NCBI GenBank assembly: GCA_963835935.1 | Contig: CAWIHK010000001.1 | Coordinates: 496,001 to 560,000 of the forward strand | Source of the DNA: CAWIHK01 sp963835935 | GTDB taxonomy: Bacteria > Bacteroidota > Ignavibacteria > UBA10030 > CAVZMI01 | DNA: 64,000 nt | Reading direction: 5' to 3' | The notes under the pieces: generated by a model | Seen by the model: only the letters and a program-made list of their open reading frames with translations | What the model was told of the DNA's origin: nothing | The model's database searches: none | Made by a program: the position numbers and the translations under genes | Shown here: positions 8,380 to 18,332 of the stretch, piece by piece | Layout: every line of letters begins with the position of its first letter | Numbering within the stretch: position 1 is the stretch's first letter

Positions 8380-9066
8380 TTATTTTTTTGCGAGTAAATC
8401 GATTTCAAAAATCAAAACAAGATTTCCCTCGATACCCGATCCGTTGGGTCCGCCCTGTTCTCCGAATGCAAGTTTCGGCGGAACAAAAAGTTCCCATTTC
8501 GAACCGACCGGCATTAATTGTAAAGCTTCTGCAATTCCCGGGAACATTCCGGCGACAGGCCATTTCTGGGGACCGCCATGGGCATACGAACTAGTCATTT
8601 CATGCCGATCAATCGTCATGACTCGGTAATGCACCATAACACTGTCTTTTGCCTTAGGCTTTGCGCCGGTTCCCATTGTAAGGACACGATATTGCAAACC
8701 GTCGGGAAGTGTGATTACACCCTCTTTCTTTTTATTTGCATCAAGAAATGCGTCTCCGTCTTTTTTATTTTTCTCGGACCGCTTTGCGGCGAGTTGCTTT
8801 TCATAGTCGACGAATATTTTCTGAGCAGATTCTTCCTTGATTAAAAATTTTGCTGAATCGAGCAGTGCATCTCGAATTCCTTCAGCTATTACATCTGGTT
8901 TTAATTCTAATTTTTGAGACTTCAATTTACCGCCAAAATCCATCCCAATTATGTAACTCACGCTATCTACTTGGGTTTTCAAGTCTCGAGGATTTTGCTT
9001 GTTACTCTGACATCCCGTCAGAATTACAAGAAGAATTAAAAATGCGACAACGTTTTTAAAGAACAT
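8380..9066 (-). CDS. FKBP-type peptidyl-prolyl isomerase, lipoprotein
   Basis: The start is the ATG at 9066 (MFFKNVVAFLILLVILTGC) rather than an upstream TTG, since GGAAGGA precedes it by about eleven bases. 228 residues: lipobox LTGC, an FKBP_N dimerisation-like helical region (about 30-115, DSVSYIIGMDFGGKLK...) and a C-terminal FKBP domain (about 125-228; VMVHYRV, GIAEALQLMPVGSKWELFVPPKLAFGEQG, LVLIFEIDLL). This is the Mip/FkpA arrangement, folding proteins in the periplasm. The usual 'GTLxDGxxFDSS' strand is altered to MTIDRHEMTSSYAHGG, so substrate preference may differ. A paralogue is at 55.8 kb. Confidence 0.88.
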   Translation of the reverse strand: MFFKNVVAFLILLVILTGCQSNKQNPRDLKTQVDSVSYIIGMDFGGKLKSQKLELKPDVIAEGIRDALLDSAKFLIKEESAQKIFVDYEKQLAAKRSEKNKKDGDAFLDANKKKEGVITLPDGLQYRVLTMGTGAKPKAKDSVMVHYRVMTIDRHEMTSSYAHGGPQKWPVAGMFPGIAEALQLMPVGSKWELFVPPKLAFGEQGGPNGSGIEGNLVLIFEIDLLAKK

Positions 9067-9088
9067 GAACGATAATCCTTCCAATCAA

Positions 9089-10057
9089 TTATGGTTGTAA
9101 TAGTAGTTTTCCAATTGTTTTTCTTGCTTCAAGCAACTCATGGGCTTTGCGGACTTCGGCAAGTTTTATGACCGAATCAATTTTCACTTTAACAGTTCCA
9201 TCAGATATCAATGAGAAAAGTTCATTTGCACGCCAGAGCAATTCTGTACGTTCATTAATGTGGTGTGAAAGAGTCGGACGAGTGAGAAAGAGCGATCCTT
9301 TTGCCGAAAGCTGTCCGAGATCGAAGGGGGGCACCGGTCCGCTTGATTGACCGAATAATGCCAGCATACCCCGCGGTTTCAGGACATTCAAACTTTTTTC
9401 AAATGTGTCCTTTCCGACTGAGTCGTACACAACATCAACACCCCGGCCGGCAGTATAATCTTTTACTTCCTTTTCAAAATCTTCTCGGGTATAGACGATC
9501 ACTTTATCAGCGCCTGCATTTCGCGCTGCATCTGCTTTCACATCAGTTGATACAGTTCCGATTATTCGAGCTCCAATCTGCTTTGCAATTTGTATCAGCA
9601 GTAATCCCACACCTCCGGCAGCCGCATGAACGAGAATCGTATTTTCTTTTTTCACCGGATAAGTGGAACGGAGGAGATAGTGCGCCGTCATTCCTTGCAG
9701 CATAATTGCGGCCGCCACTGAATATGATATTGCTTCGGGGAGTTGAACAAGTCGTAAAGATGGAACAGCCGCGTACTCGGCATACGCTCCAAGAGTCATG
9801 GCATAAGCGACACGGTCTCCAACACTAACTTCTTTTACTTCTTTGCCGATTGCTTCGACGACACCAGCGGCTTCCATTCCTGGAATAAAAGGAAGAGGGA
9901 CTTTATACAAACCTGTTCGATGATAAATATCAATATAATTAACGCCGATGGCTTCAAGCCGAACCAACGCTTCATTCGGTTTTGGAATTGGCTTTGGCGC
10001 CTCTTCGTATAATAAGACATCGGTATTTCCTGTAGTTCGTATAACAACCGCTTTCAT
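9089..10057 (-). CDS. NADPH:quinone reductase / zinc-free MDR family oxidoreductase
   Basis: True start is the ATG at 10057 (MKAVVIRTTG) with GAGGA upstream; the longer frame adds a hydrophobic stretch without family support. 322 residues, normal for quinone oxidoreductase-1 type enzymes. The medium-chain dehydrogenase fold shows GVNYIDIYHRTGLY and the NADP-binding HAAAGGVGLLLIQIAK. The zinc ligands of classic alcohol dehydrogenases are absent. It likely reduces quinones or enones with NADPH in the cytoplasm. Stop and next reverse-strand gene are 22 bp apart, but each has its own ribosome site. Confidence 0.85.
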   Translation of the reverse strand: MKAVVIRTTGNTDVLLYEEAPKPIPKPNEALVRLEAIGVNYIDIYHRTGLYKVPLPFIPGMEAAGVVEAIGKEVKEVSVGDRVAYAMTLGAYAEYAAVPSLRLVQLPEAISYSVAAAIMLQGMTAHYLLRSTYPVKKENTILVHAAAGGVGLLLIQIAKQIGARIIGTVSTDVKADAARNAGADKVIVYTREDFEKEVKDYTAGRGVDVVYDSVGKDTFEKSLNVLKPRGMLALFGQSSGPVPPFDLGQLSAKGSLFLTRPTLSHHINERTELLWRANELFSLISDGTVKVKIDSVIKLAEVRKAHELLEARKTIGKLLLQP

Positions 10058-10126
10058 GCAACGTTCCTCACTGTAAATCTCAAACAATATACGAGGATAT
10101 TTTTGTGTAATCAATGAAGCAATAAA

Positions 10127-10154
10127 AAAAAGGATGGCCGAAGCCATCCTTTTT
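10127..10154. terminator. rho-independent terminator of the molybdenum hydroxylase operon
   Basis: 12-bp perfect stem AAAAAGGATGGC / GCCATCCTTTTT with loop CGAA, placed 16 bp after the reverse-strand stop codon of the large subunit. Confidence 0.85.
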
Positions 10155-10169
10155 AAGAAAGTAAAAGTT

Positions 10170-12305
10170 TTACTGTTGTATCAAATCTTCAGGTTTGATC
10201 GGAAGCCGTCGTATGCGTTTTTTTATCGCGTTGTAAATCGCGTTGCAGATTGCCGGAGCAACAGTCGGCACACCAGTTTCGCTGACTCCGCCTGGCGGTT
10301 CTGTGCTCGGAACAATCGAGGTTTCAATCACCGGCATCTCGTTTTGCGATAGGATCCGATAACTATCAAAGTTTTTCTGAACAACACTGCCTTTATCGAC
10401 TACGATCTCATCGAATATTGTGGCGCTTATAGCAAATGCCACAGCACTTTCAATTTGTTCTTCAACGAATAATGGATTGATTACCTGCCCGCAATCGATA
10501 GCCGTGACTATGCGCTGCACTTTTAATTTATTGTCGGCGCTGATTGAAACATCTGCGATAGTCGCGACATAACTTCCATAACATGCATGGCAGGCAAATC
10601 CATGGCCTTCGTTCTTTTGTAGTTGCCGCCACCAAGCTGCTTTAGTGACAGCATATTCCAGAACTTTTCGCATTCTGTGTTCATCAGGCAATAACCGGCG
10701 CCGGAATTCAACAGGATCCAACCGAATCGCGATCGCAATTTCGTCCAGGAAACATTCGTTGGCAAAGGCATTGTTCGAATTGTACACTGAACGCCACCAA
10801 CCGACCGGGATCGCAGTCGGAACGCGGAAGTATTCCACACTGATGTTTGGGAATGAATCGTACATGAAATTAGCGGCTCCGTCAACCACATCAGGAACAT
10901 TCGGATTCTGATCATTCCCGACCTGTTCTTGGATAGATGGAGCGACGATCTTATGAACCCATGTATTTACGGTATTTCCTTTTTCAATTCCTGCGGCCAT
11001 TTGATGCAGGCTTGCAGGACGGAAATAATCATGCTGGAAATTATCTTCGCGTGTCCAGATAAGTTTAATCGGAGCATTAATGTTTTGTGAAACTTGAACC
11101 GCCTCTAATACAAAATCGGTCAATAATCCTCTTCCAAAACTTCCGCCCATTAGCGTTGTGTGGACTTTAATATTTTTAATTGGGACTTTCGTAAAATCGG
11201 CAACCGCTTTTTGCACAGCCTGAGGCGATTGAGTCGGCGCCCAGATCTCGATGTCATTTTCCTTGAAGTTTGCGATACAATTCAACGGTTCCATTTGTGC
11301 ATGAGCCGCGAACGGAACCTCATAACGAGCTTCAACTCTTTTTGAAGCTAATAATAATGAGGTGGATGGATTTCCCTGAAAACGGCTTACGGTAGTCGGA
11401 GCTCCAAGTTTGTCTCCGAATTGTTTTCTGAAAGCCTCGCTCGACAATTCCTGATTCGTAGAATTATCCCACTCCACCTTAACGGATTCGCGACTCTTCA
11501 TAACTGTCCATGTATCGGAACCGATAAGTGCAATACCCGACGGAATGAGAATCGGCGGTTTCATTCCCGGAAATGTTAATACACTGGTTGCGTCGAAATT
11601 TACCACGGTTGCTCCAAAAACTGGAGGCCGAATGATTGTTGCAATGAGTAATTCAGGTATTGTCATGTCAATACCGTATTGAATTGATCCGGAAGCTATT
11701 TCCAACGCTTCAATTCGCTTCATCGCTTTGCCGATGTATCTGAAATCTTTGGTGTCCTTAATCGGGGGATGGTCGGGAACTGGCATTGTCGAAGCCTTGT
11801 CCGCCAATTCTCCATACGCTATTTTTTGAGCGGTCGAAGGATGAAGTACGTATCCTTTCTCAGCCCGGCATTGCGATGCCGAAACTTTCCAGATATCGGC
11901 TGCTGCAGCGATAAGCATCTCGCGTGCTGTTGCGGCTGCCTGTCGAAGAGGAATAAAGAAATCTTTTATGCTGGTACCTCCTCGAGTTGTCATATCGCCA
12001 TATTTTTTTGGATCTGCAATCGGAAATTCCAATCTAATAGATTCGATCGGCGCTTCCAGTTCATCCGCGATGATCATAGCAAATGAAGTTCGGATGCCTT
12101 GTCCCATTTCCGATCGAACAACAGTGATCGTTACAATTCCTTGCCTATCAATTTTGATCCAGATGTTTGGTGAAAAACCTCCGGCCTGAAGTTGTTGAGC
12201 CATAAGAGATTTTTTCCCAAAATGTAATTGAGATGCGAGAAGAAGTCCGCCACCGGCCGTTGAAACAACTTTAATAAAACTTCTGCGGGAAAGTCTGTCA
12301 CTCAT
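10170..12305 (-). CDS. molybdopterin-binding large subunit, IorB-type hydroxylase
   Basis: Start at 12305 (MSDRLSRRSFIKVVSTAGGG), supported by GGAGG just upstream and a Tat-type twin-arginine signal (RRSFIK); 711 residues. Family signatures include the IorB-like GGTSIKDFFIPLRQAAATAREML, MEPLNCIA, SFGRGLLTDFV, GWWRSVYNS and the catalytic-loop region PPGGVSETGVP. It belongs to the xanthine dehydrogenase superfamily, closest in layout to isoquinoline 1-oxidoreductase beta subunit and membrane aldehyde dehydrogenases: molybdenum-cytosine-dinucleotide enzymes exported folded to the periplasm. It pairs with the [2Fe-2S] subunit whose stop overlaps its start (ATGA). No FAD subunit is present, which fits the IorAB type. 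Substrate unknown. Confidence 0.88.
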   Translation of the reverse strand: MSDRLSRRSFIKVVSTAGGGLLLASQLHFGKKSLMAQQLQAGGFSPNIWIKIDRQGIVTITVVRSEMGQGIRTSFAMIIADELEAPIESIRLEFPIADPKKYGDMTTRGGTSIKDFFIPLRQAAATAREMLIAAAADIWKVSASQCRAEKGYVLHPSTAQKIAYGELADKASTMPVPDHPPIKDTKDFRYIGKAMKRIEALEIASGSIQYGIDMTIPELLIATIIRPPVFGATVVNFDATSVLTFPGMKPPILIPSGIALIGSDTWTVMKSRESVKVEWDNSTNQELSSEAFRKQFGDKLGAPTTVSRFQGNPSTSLLLASKRVEARYEVPFAAHAQMEPLNCIANFKENDIEIWAPTQSPQAVQKAVADFTKVPIKNIKVHTTLMGGSFGRGLLTDFVLEAVQVSQNINAPIKLIWTREDNFQHDYFRPASLHQMAAGIEKGNTVNTWVHKIVAPSIQEQVGNDQNPNVPDVVDGAANFMYDSFPNISVEYFRVPTAIPVGWWRSVYNSNNAFANECFLDEIAIAIRLDPVEFRRRLLPDEHRMRKVLEYAVTKAAWWRQLQKNEGHGFACHACYGSYVATIADVSISADNKLKVQRIVTAIDCGQVINPLFVEEQIESAVAFAISATIFDEIVVDKGSVVQKNFDSYRILSQNEMPVIETSIVPSTEPPGGVSETGVPTVAPAICNAIYNAIKKRIRRLPIKPEDLIQQ

Positions 12306-12769
12306 CGCAATCCTCCCTTCGATGCTGCTCGTTGCACAGCCTTTGTGATTCGGTTGTAGGTACCGCACCGACAAAGATTAGTGGAGAAAGCTTTTACAAT
12401 ATCGCTATTGGTTGGATGAGGATTTTTTGACAGCAATGCTGCCGCCGTCATAATTTGTCCTGGTTGGCAATAACCACATTGTGAAACATCTTCTTCAATC
12501 CATGCACGTAAGATTGGATGATCCGGATTTACCGCGAGTCCTTCGATTGTTGTCACCGATTTTCCTACAACATCTTTAATTGTAATGTTGCAAGAACGGA
12601 TGGCTTCCTGGTCTATCATAACTGTGCACGATCCACAAATACCGGTTCCGCAACTGTATTTTGTGCCTGTCAAACCTAGTGTATCACGGATAACCCACAA
12701 TAACGGCGTGTCAGGATCGACATCGACATTTGCCGGCTTTCCGTTCACAGTTAATGTGAAGCTAGCCAT
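12302..12769 (-). CDS. [2Fe-2S] small subunit of IorA-type molybdenum hydroxylase
   Basis: Start at 12769 (MASFTLTVNGKP) with a near-perfect AAAGGAGG site. 155 residues: an N-terminal plant-type ferredoxin domain with Cys40, Cys45, Cys48 and Cys60 and a C-terminal helical domain with Cys98-x2-Cys101 and Cys133-x-Cys135 for the second cluster. It passes electrons from the molybdenum site to an external acceptor. The stop codon overlaps the start of the large subunit by four bases, so the two are translationally coupled. It has no signal of its own and probably travels with the Tat-exported partner. Confidence 0.92.
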   Translation of the reverse strand: MASFTLTVNGKPANVDVDPDTPLLWVIRDTLGLTGTKYSCGTGICGSCTVMIDQEAIRSCNITIKDVVGKSVTTIEGLAVNPDHPILRAWIEEDVSQCGYCQPGQIMTAAALLSKNPHPTNSDIVKAFSTNLCRCGTYNRITKAVQRAASKGGLR

Positions 12770-13197
12770 GTGACCTCCTTTCAAGGGAAAAGAATTGAAC
12801 TGACCATAAAAATGTGGTCGGGATAAGCATTGTTTCTTCCCGGCGCTGTGCGCACCAACAAGTTTTATTGGATGTAATCAACATGTAAATGAAGTTTAGT
12901 AAATGCAACGTCAAAAAGCAAGTCCGAATAAAAAAATCGTTTAACCGAAGTATCTCAACGAGTATATTAACAAAAGGATTTGAAAACCGTTGTTAAATTA
13001 TCTTAACCTTAATAAGAGCTTCCAAAATTAAGGAATTCCTTTATTTTTAAGGTTTTTTTGCAGAAGGATAAATTTTATCGGGATTGTCCCTTCACTTGAA
13101 CTTTTAATTATATTCATAAAGCCGGGAGAATATTCTGAGAGATCAAGTATCTTACAAAATTTTCCGATAATATCGAGAATAACATAAGAATACTAAG
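12770..13197. other. 428-bp divergent promoter region
   Basis: The stretch separates the reverse-strand molybdenum hydroxylase genes from the forward histidine kinase gene and must contain both promoters. It is AT-rich from about 12890 onward. I saw no convincing -35/-10 pair, riboswitch or repeat in it. Confidence 0.4.
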
Positions 13198-15765
13198 ATG
13201 AAAGCCGTTCTTCTCATCAGTGTTGTCGCAACCGCGTGTGTTGTGTTGGGATATTTTCTGATTGAGACAGATGGCGAAAAAAATACACGGCTTGAAGTAT
13301 TAACGCAGAACCAACAAATTTCCTCGTTAATCGCGCTCAATATTGCGCCTTCCATCGCTCAGAAGGATGTCGAGAAAGTAAATACTGCACTTCTCAACTT
13401 CGATCAGATTTATCATCCCGAGTATGTTATTGTTGTCACAAATGATGACAGCGTCTTCTATGCTATCCATAAATCTGTCGCCGAACGAATGCGATACCGA
13501 CAAATCTCATCGTCTGCTTTAAACGAAAATGATTCGATAAATAAATTATCAATTCCATTGATCCATCAATCCAAGACGATTGGAAATTTATACTGTGGAT
13601 TCAATCAAAAATCTATTGTTGAACAATTTCGATCAGACCACAACAGAAGCTTCATCTATGCCTGTTATATTGCATTCGTTGTCATTTGCCTCACGCTGGC
13701 ATTTTTCTTTCTCCAATGGAAACAGACTAAACAATTGATCAAAAGCATTAAAAGCGACTTGCAGGATTCCGGGATAGATCGGGAAATAAATGATCTGTCG
13801 GAAGGTTTGAACGTTTTAAAAAAGAGAAGACAAGAAGAGGCTGTACGGTTGGTTACGTTGGAATCGCTTTTGCGTGAGTCACAGGAACGTTTTCTTGCTC
13901 TGACCGAGAACATGTCGGATGTGATTGCATTTTTCGATCGATCCGGAATAGTAAAATATATTGGAGGTTCTATACGAAGGCTGACAGGTTATTCGCCGGA
14001 TCAATTTATGGAGAAATCGTTTTTCGAGTATGTCCATCCCGACGACGTGAGTTTTTTAATTCAGCATTTTCGAGAAATAGTAAATGGCCCATCGGGTGAA
14101 GTACAATCGCATATCGAAGCGCGGCTCCATCATCTTTCCGGTGAATGGAAGGACGTCGAATTCACTTTCACGAATTTACTCAACGAAGCTCCGATGCAGA
14201 CGATCTTGGTTCATTGCCGTGATATCACAGAACAAAAAAAACAGGAGACTACAATTCGAGAACAGGCAGCTCTCCTGAATATCACGCCGGACGCCGTGTA
14301 TGTGTGCGATCTGGAAGATCGAATTCTTTTCTGGAATAAAGGCGCGGAAAAATTATACGGAAGTTCGGAACAGCAGGTACGCTCAAAGAAAATATTCGAA
14401 GTTGTTCATCATGAATTGCCGATGCAGCGGGAAGAAATCTACGGCATATTGATTCGCAACGGTTGGTGGTCGGGCGAAGTTCGATATTTTCGAGGCGGGA
14501 AGGCGGAGACAATAATTGAAAGCCGGTGGACACTCATGCGCGATGCGCATGATGCACCTCAGGCGGTTCTTATTGTTGATACGGATATTACGGGGCGAAA
14601 ACAACTGGAAGCTCAAGCATCGAGAGCTCAGCGAATGGAAAGTCTTGCAACTCTTGCGGGAGGAATTGCGCACGACTTAAATAATGTACTCGCGCCGTTA
14701 ATGATGTCGATTGAAATTCTCCAAACAAAATTACTCGATGAACAAAGCGCGCGTGTTCTTGCAACACTTGAAACAAACACAATGCGCGGCGCTGAAATCG
14801 TAAAACAGGTTCTTACATTTGCAAAAGGCATTCAGGGTCAGCGGATTCCCGTGCAGATCGGCCACCTGATTAAAGATATGGAAAAAACGATCCAGCATTT
14901 CTATCCAAAGAATATCAAAGCGCAGACCGAGGTTGAACCCGATCTTGGTTTGATCATGGGTGATCCGGCGCAGATACAACAGGTGATCATGAATATTTGC
15001 TCGAATGCCAAGGACGTTATGCCGGACGGCGGCCGAATAATTATGCGGGCCGATAATGTTTATCTCTCTCCGGATGCGGTCGAATTATCGCTCGGCCTCA
15101 AGTCTGGTTTATATGTTCGACTGCGGATATCCGATAGCGGCGCTGGGATACCTGAAGAAATACAAGATCGAATCTTCGAGCCATTTTTCACAACGAAGGA
15201 AATTGGAAAGGGAGTAGGTTTAGGACTTTCAACGGCGATTTCAATTATTCGAAATCATGGCGGCACTATCACATTCACGAGCGAAGAGAAAAAAGGAACG
15301 GAATTTGAAATTTTCCTGCCGATCGAACAGTTGACTATACGAAAAGAAATCGCGACAGCAAGTCCTTCGACGCAACAAGGCCATGGCCGGCTCGTAATGG
15401 TTGTTGATGATGAATCGGCAATTCGAAATATCACAAAAGAGATTTTGGAGGCGCGTGGTTATCGTGTTCTGATTGCGCAGGATGGAGTAGAAGCAATAAA
15501 CTTATTAAGAACCTCGGGTGAAAAAATCGAGGCGACAATTGTCGACATGTCGATGCCGGTAATGGACGGCATTGCCACGATAAAGGCAATACGATCCATC
15601 TTACCTTCTGCAGTTATTATTGCTTCAGCCGGCTTCCACGAAGATATGGAGTCTTCCGCTTTCAAGGAACTCGGCATTGACCACACAATTACCAAACCTT
15701 ATACCGCAGGAAAATTACTTGCCGTGCTTGAAGATGTATTGAATCGACTTGAACAATCCGAGTGA
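13198..15765 (+). CDS. hybrid sensor histidine kinase with two PAS domains and a receiver
   Basis: 855 residues. Membrane segments at about 4-22 and 151-173 enclose a periplasmic sensor of roughly 125 residues. Then follow PAS domain 1 (230-345, ending in the PAC-like LVHCRDITEQKK), PAS domain 2 (352-468), a dimerisation/phosphoacceptor domain with GGIAHDLNNVLAP (His492), a GHKL ATPase (N-box NICSNAKD, DSGAGIPEEI, GVGLGLST) and a C-terminal receiver with Asp783 (IVDMSMPVMDG). This layout often acts on gene expression through a separate regulator or phosphotransfer protein, none of which is adjacent. The ribosome site is weak. Signal unknown. Confidence 0.9.
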   Translation: MKAVLLISVVATACVVLGYFLIETDGEKNTRLEVLTQNQQISSLIALNIAPSIAQKDVEKVNTALLNFDQIYHPEYVIVVTNDDSVFYAIHKSVAERMRYRQISSSALNENDSINKLSIPLIHQSKTIGNLYCGFNQKSIVEQFRSDHNRSFIYACYIAFVVICLTLAFFFLQWKQTKQLIKSIKSDLQDSGIDREINDLSEGLNVLKKRRQEEAVRLVTLESLLRESQERFLALTENMSDVIAFFDRSGIVKYIGGSIRRLTGYSPDQFMEKSFFEYVHPDDVSFLIQHFREIVNGPSGEVQSHIEARLHHLSGEWKDVEFTFTNLLNEAPMQTILVHCRDITEQKKQETTIREQAALLNITPDAVYVCDLEDRILFWNKGAEKLYGSSEQQVRSKKIFEVVHHELPMQREEIYGILIRNGWWSGEVRYFRGGKAETIIESRWTLMRDAHDAPQAVLIVDTDITGRKQLEAQASRAQRMESLATLAGGIAHDLNNVLAPLMMSIEILQTKLLDEQSARVLATLETNTMRGAEIVKQVLTFAKGIQGQRIPVQIGHLIKDMEKTIQHFYPKNIKAQTEVEPDLGLIMGDPAQIQQVIMNICSNAKDVMPDGGRIIMRADNVYLSPDAVELSLGLKSGLYVRLRISDSGAGIPEEIQDRIFEPFFTTKEIGKGVGLGLSTAISIIRNHGGTITFTSEEKKGTEFEIFLPIEQLTIRKEIATASPSTQQGHGRLVMVVDDESAIRNITKEILEARGYRVLIAQDGVEAINLLRTSGEKIEATIVDMSMPVMDGIATIKAIRSILPSAVIIASAGFHEDMESSAFKELGIDHTITKPYTAGKLLAVLEDVLNRLEQSE

Positions 15766-15818
15766 TAAGGTGGAACGAGTTGTTAAGGGCGATCAATAGT
15801 TATTGACTACTCATATTT

Positions 15819-16994
15819 TTACTGACGGCCTTCCGGATGAGAAAAATGTAATGTGATATAAAGAAATTCCGGAACATTTCCGATTCGTACAGGCGGGCCC
15901 CATGTGCCGACTCCGCTCGAGACATAATAATTTGTATTTCCTCGTCTGAGTGCACCCCAGCTTTTTTCGTACACCTGTTCGGTGATATAATTCAACGGCC
16001 ATAGCTGGCCGTGATGGGTATGTCCGGATAACTGCAAATCAATTCCATTTTGTTCAGCTTGTTCAAGATGAAAAGGTTCATGGTCCATTAAAATGAGAGG
16101 ATAACTTTTGTCGACATCGCGCATTATTTCTTCTAGCGGTTTTCTTTTCTTTCCTGCAAAACGACCGATCATCTGATCTTCGCGGCCGATTAGGTAAAAT
16201 GAATTATTAATTTTTACTGCCGTATCTCTCAACATTATCACCTTGTGAGCAGTGAGATACCGGCATGCCTCTTCAACCCCTCCGATGTACTCATGATTGC
16301 CTGTGATCGCATACATGCCGTAGTGTGCTTTGATATTTAATAATGCCTGACCGATATCATCCCTAATGACTGGAGCGAGGTCTTCATCGACGAAATCTCC
16401 CGCAAATAAAACAATATCGGGCTTCAACGCGTTGATTTTTTCGACGAGAGCGTCGAAACGTTTTCGTCCGATAATTGTACCGAGGTGAATATCGGATGCA
16501 ACTACAAGCGTCACCGAATCTTCTGTCGCCGCCGGTTTTGCGATCGTGTATTCAAGTTTTTGAAGCCGCGGAGACCGTGCATTTAGAAAACCGATGAAGA
16601 TAACAATAGCCGTGCAGCCCACGGCCGATAATCCAACAATAAATTTTATTTTTGAATAATGAAGAATAACCCAACCCGGAAAAATTCCGAAAGCAAAATT
16701 TAAAAGGCGGAGAAAATCACAGAGTACGATAGCCAGGAAGAAATACAGCATCGCGGCAAGCCAGAAACTGCCAATCCAGACAAATACCTCACTGAGAATC
16801 GAAGGATAATAATTTTCAAGCGTACGGCCGATGAAGAATGAACACGAAAGGAGAATAAACGCGAATGTATAAATTTTCCGATAAGGATAATCCGGAGGAA
16901 GAGATTGCGATCCTCTAGCGTAGAGATAATAATTGACCAATGCATAGAGTAAGATAAAAACTGAAATGAATATGATGAAATTCAATGTGCGCAT
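15819..16994 (-). CDS. membrane-anchored metallophosphoesterase (YaeI-like)
   Basis: 391 residues. Four or five hydrophobic segments occupy the first 145 residues. A calcineurin-type phosphoesterase follows with every expected metal motif: ASDIHLG, FAGDFVDED, TGNHEY, MDHEPF and SGHTHHGQLWP. Relatives such as E. coli YaeI and Bacillus YkuE act on membrane lipids or related phosphodiesters; the substrate here cannot be told. It is separated by 120 bp from the DUF885 gene upstream on the same strand. Confidence 0.88.
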   Translation of the reverse strand: MRTLNFIIFISVFILLYALVNYYLYARGSQSLPPDYPYRKIYTFAFILLSCSFFIGRTLENYYPSILSEVFVWIGSFWLAAMLYFFLAIVLCDFLRLLNFAFGIFPGWVILHYSKIKFIVGLSAVGCTAIVIFIGFLNARSPRLQKLEYTIAKPAATEDSVTLVVASDIHLGTIIGRKRFDALVEKINALKPDIVLFAGDFVDEDLAPVIRDDIGQALLNIKAHYGMYAITGNHEYIGGVEEACRYLTAHKVIMLRDTAVKINNSFYLIGREDQMIGRFAGKKRKPLEEIMRDVDKSYPLILMDHEPFHLEQAEQNGIDLQLSGHTHHGQLWPLNYITEQVYEKSWGALRRGNTNYYVSSGVGTWGPPVRIGNVPEFLYITLHFSHPEGRQ

Positions 16995-17114
16995 AATGCA
17001 GATTCCCCAATTTTAAAAATTGAATCATTGTACCGAAAAAGAGCCGAAACTTCAAGTATAATTCGTAAAAAGCGGATGAATGGATTATTGGATTGGTGGA
17101 CTGTTGGAATAATT

Positions 17115-18332
17115 TTATAAAAGCCCCGACGGCAATCGCGGCGTCGATAATAATTTTTCGAATTCCTTCCAACGTTTTTCAGGATTGTCGGGTGTGCCGC
17201 CTTTCTTTTCAAGATAACTCTTCACCAAATCCTGACCGAGATTATAATTGATAACGTAGCTTCTATATTTTTCGAAAAACCGGATGCGTTGCTCGGCTCG
17301 CTCTTTCGAAAACAATCCATACATTATCAACCACTCGATTGCTTCGGATGCGGGCATCTTTCCATCGAGATATCCTCGTGCGGCTTCATTGCCGGCGTAC
17401 GTCAGTTGCTGTAACAAATCATACAACAAATAATACTGTTCAACAGTTGAAGGATCCAATCCGGCTTCAGGAAAAAGAACATCACGCTCGAACGTGATGC
17501 GTTCATTTCTGGTGAAAACAATTTCGACGCCAAAATTCGCCGTGCCTTCCGCGATCAAAGCTTGCGGACTGAAGAGTGGAAAAACGGAAAACTCAACCCA
17601 ACCGAGGTTTTTAAAAAGATGTTGCTCCAGCAATGTATTATAGACATGATGCCCCGGATATCCTTCATGCGCGGCGAGATCGACGGCGCGATCGATGAAA
17701 ATCGGCAAGTCGGTATTTACCTGAATTAAGCTGTAGCTATTTCCTTTAAACCAGTTGTATCCACTCCATGGTTTGCGGTTCACATATTCGACTTTGAAAC
17801 TTTCATTCTCCGGTAATGCGATGTGCGCTTTCGTTCGTTTTCTGCATTCATCAATTGCCGCTTGAAAAACCGAATTGAGTTTTTGTTGAGAAATGACAAA
17901 TTGATTCCGGAATGTATCATATCGTTTAGAAATATTTCCGGATCCCGGAAGAAACTTGTCCATCTCATCCAATATATTTTGAAAATGTTCTGCCGGATAA
18001 TGCGGCGCAACGGCATCATAATAAGCTTGTGATTCTTCATCAAAACTAAATTTCTTTCCCTGCAGGGCTTCGACTCTCGACTGCAAAGAACTCAATTGTT
18101 TTTCTAAGTTGTTGAAACGCAGTTGTTCGATTTCTGTCGATTGTGTATTTGTGAGATGTTCTAATTTTTCCTGCAACCGGACGAGAGCCGGATAGATTTC
18201 CGCCAATGAGGATTTATTCTTTTTCGCTTCATCCAACCATTCCGACGGGCCATGGTATGCATCGACATAATCTTCGTCATGCTCTCCGACTGCGAGGACG
18301 AGTTTTACATATTCTTCAGCTATTGTATTCAC
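17115..18332 (-). CDS. DUF885 family protein, probable metallopeptidase-like
   Basis: 405 residues, GTG start with GAGGA just upstream. The N-terminal half is helical with a coiled-coil stretch (about 48-92). The DUF885 signature AAHEGYPGHHVYN (about 221-232) contains the HE...H pair thought to bind zinc, followed further on by IAEGTANFGVEIVF, which supplies a conserved Glu. DUF885 proteins are usually about 550-600 residues with a signal peptide; this one is shorter and has none, so it is probably cytoplasmic. Substrate unknown, likely peptide. Confidence 0.8.
   Translation of the reverse strand: MNTIAEEYVKLVLAVGEHDEDYVDAYHGPSEWLDEAKKNKSSLAEIYPALVRLQEKLEHLTNTQSTEIEQLRFNNLEKQLSSLQSRVEALQGKKFSFDEESQAYYDAVAPHYPAEHFQNILDEMDKFLPGSGNISKRYDTFRNQFVISQQKLNSVFQAAIDECRKRTKAHIALPENESFKVEYVNRKPWSGYNWFKGNSYSLIQVNTDLPIFIDRAVDLAAHEGYPGHHVYNTLLEQHLFKNLGWVEFSVFPLFSPQALIAEGTANFGVEIVFTRNERITFERDVLFPEAGLDPSTVEQYYLLYDLLQQLTYAGNEAARGYLDGKMPASEAIEWLIMYGLFSKERAEQRIRFFEKYRSYVINYNLGQDLVKSYLEKKGGTPDNPEKRWKEFEKLLSTPRLPSGLL

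Noticed and set aside
12770..13197. Molybdenum-cofactor riboswitch upstream of the hydroxylase genes
   Set aside because: The position is suggestive, but I could not see the conserved Moco motif; a covariance search would decide.
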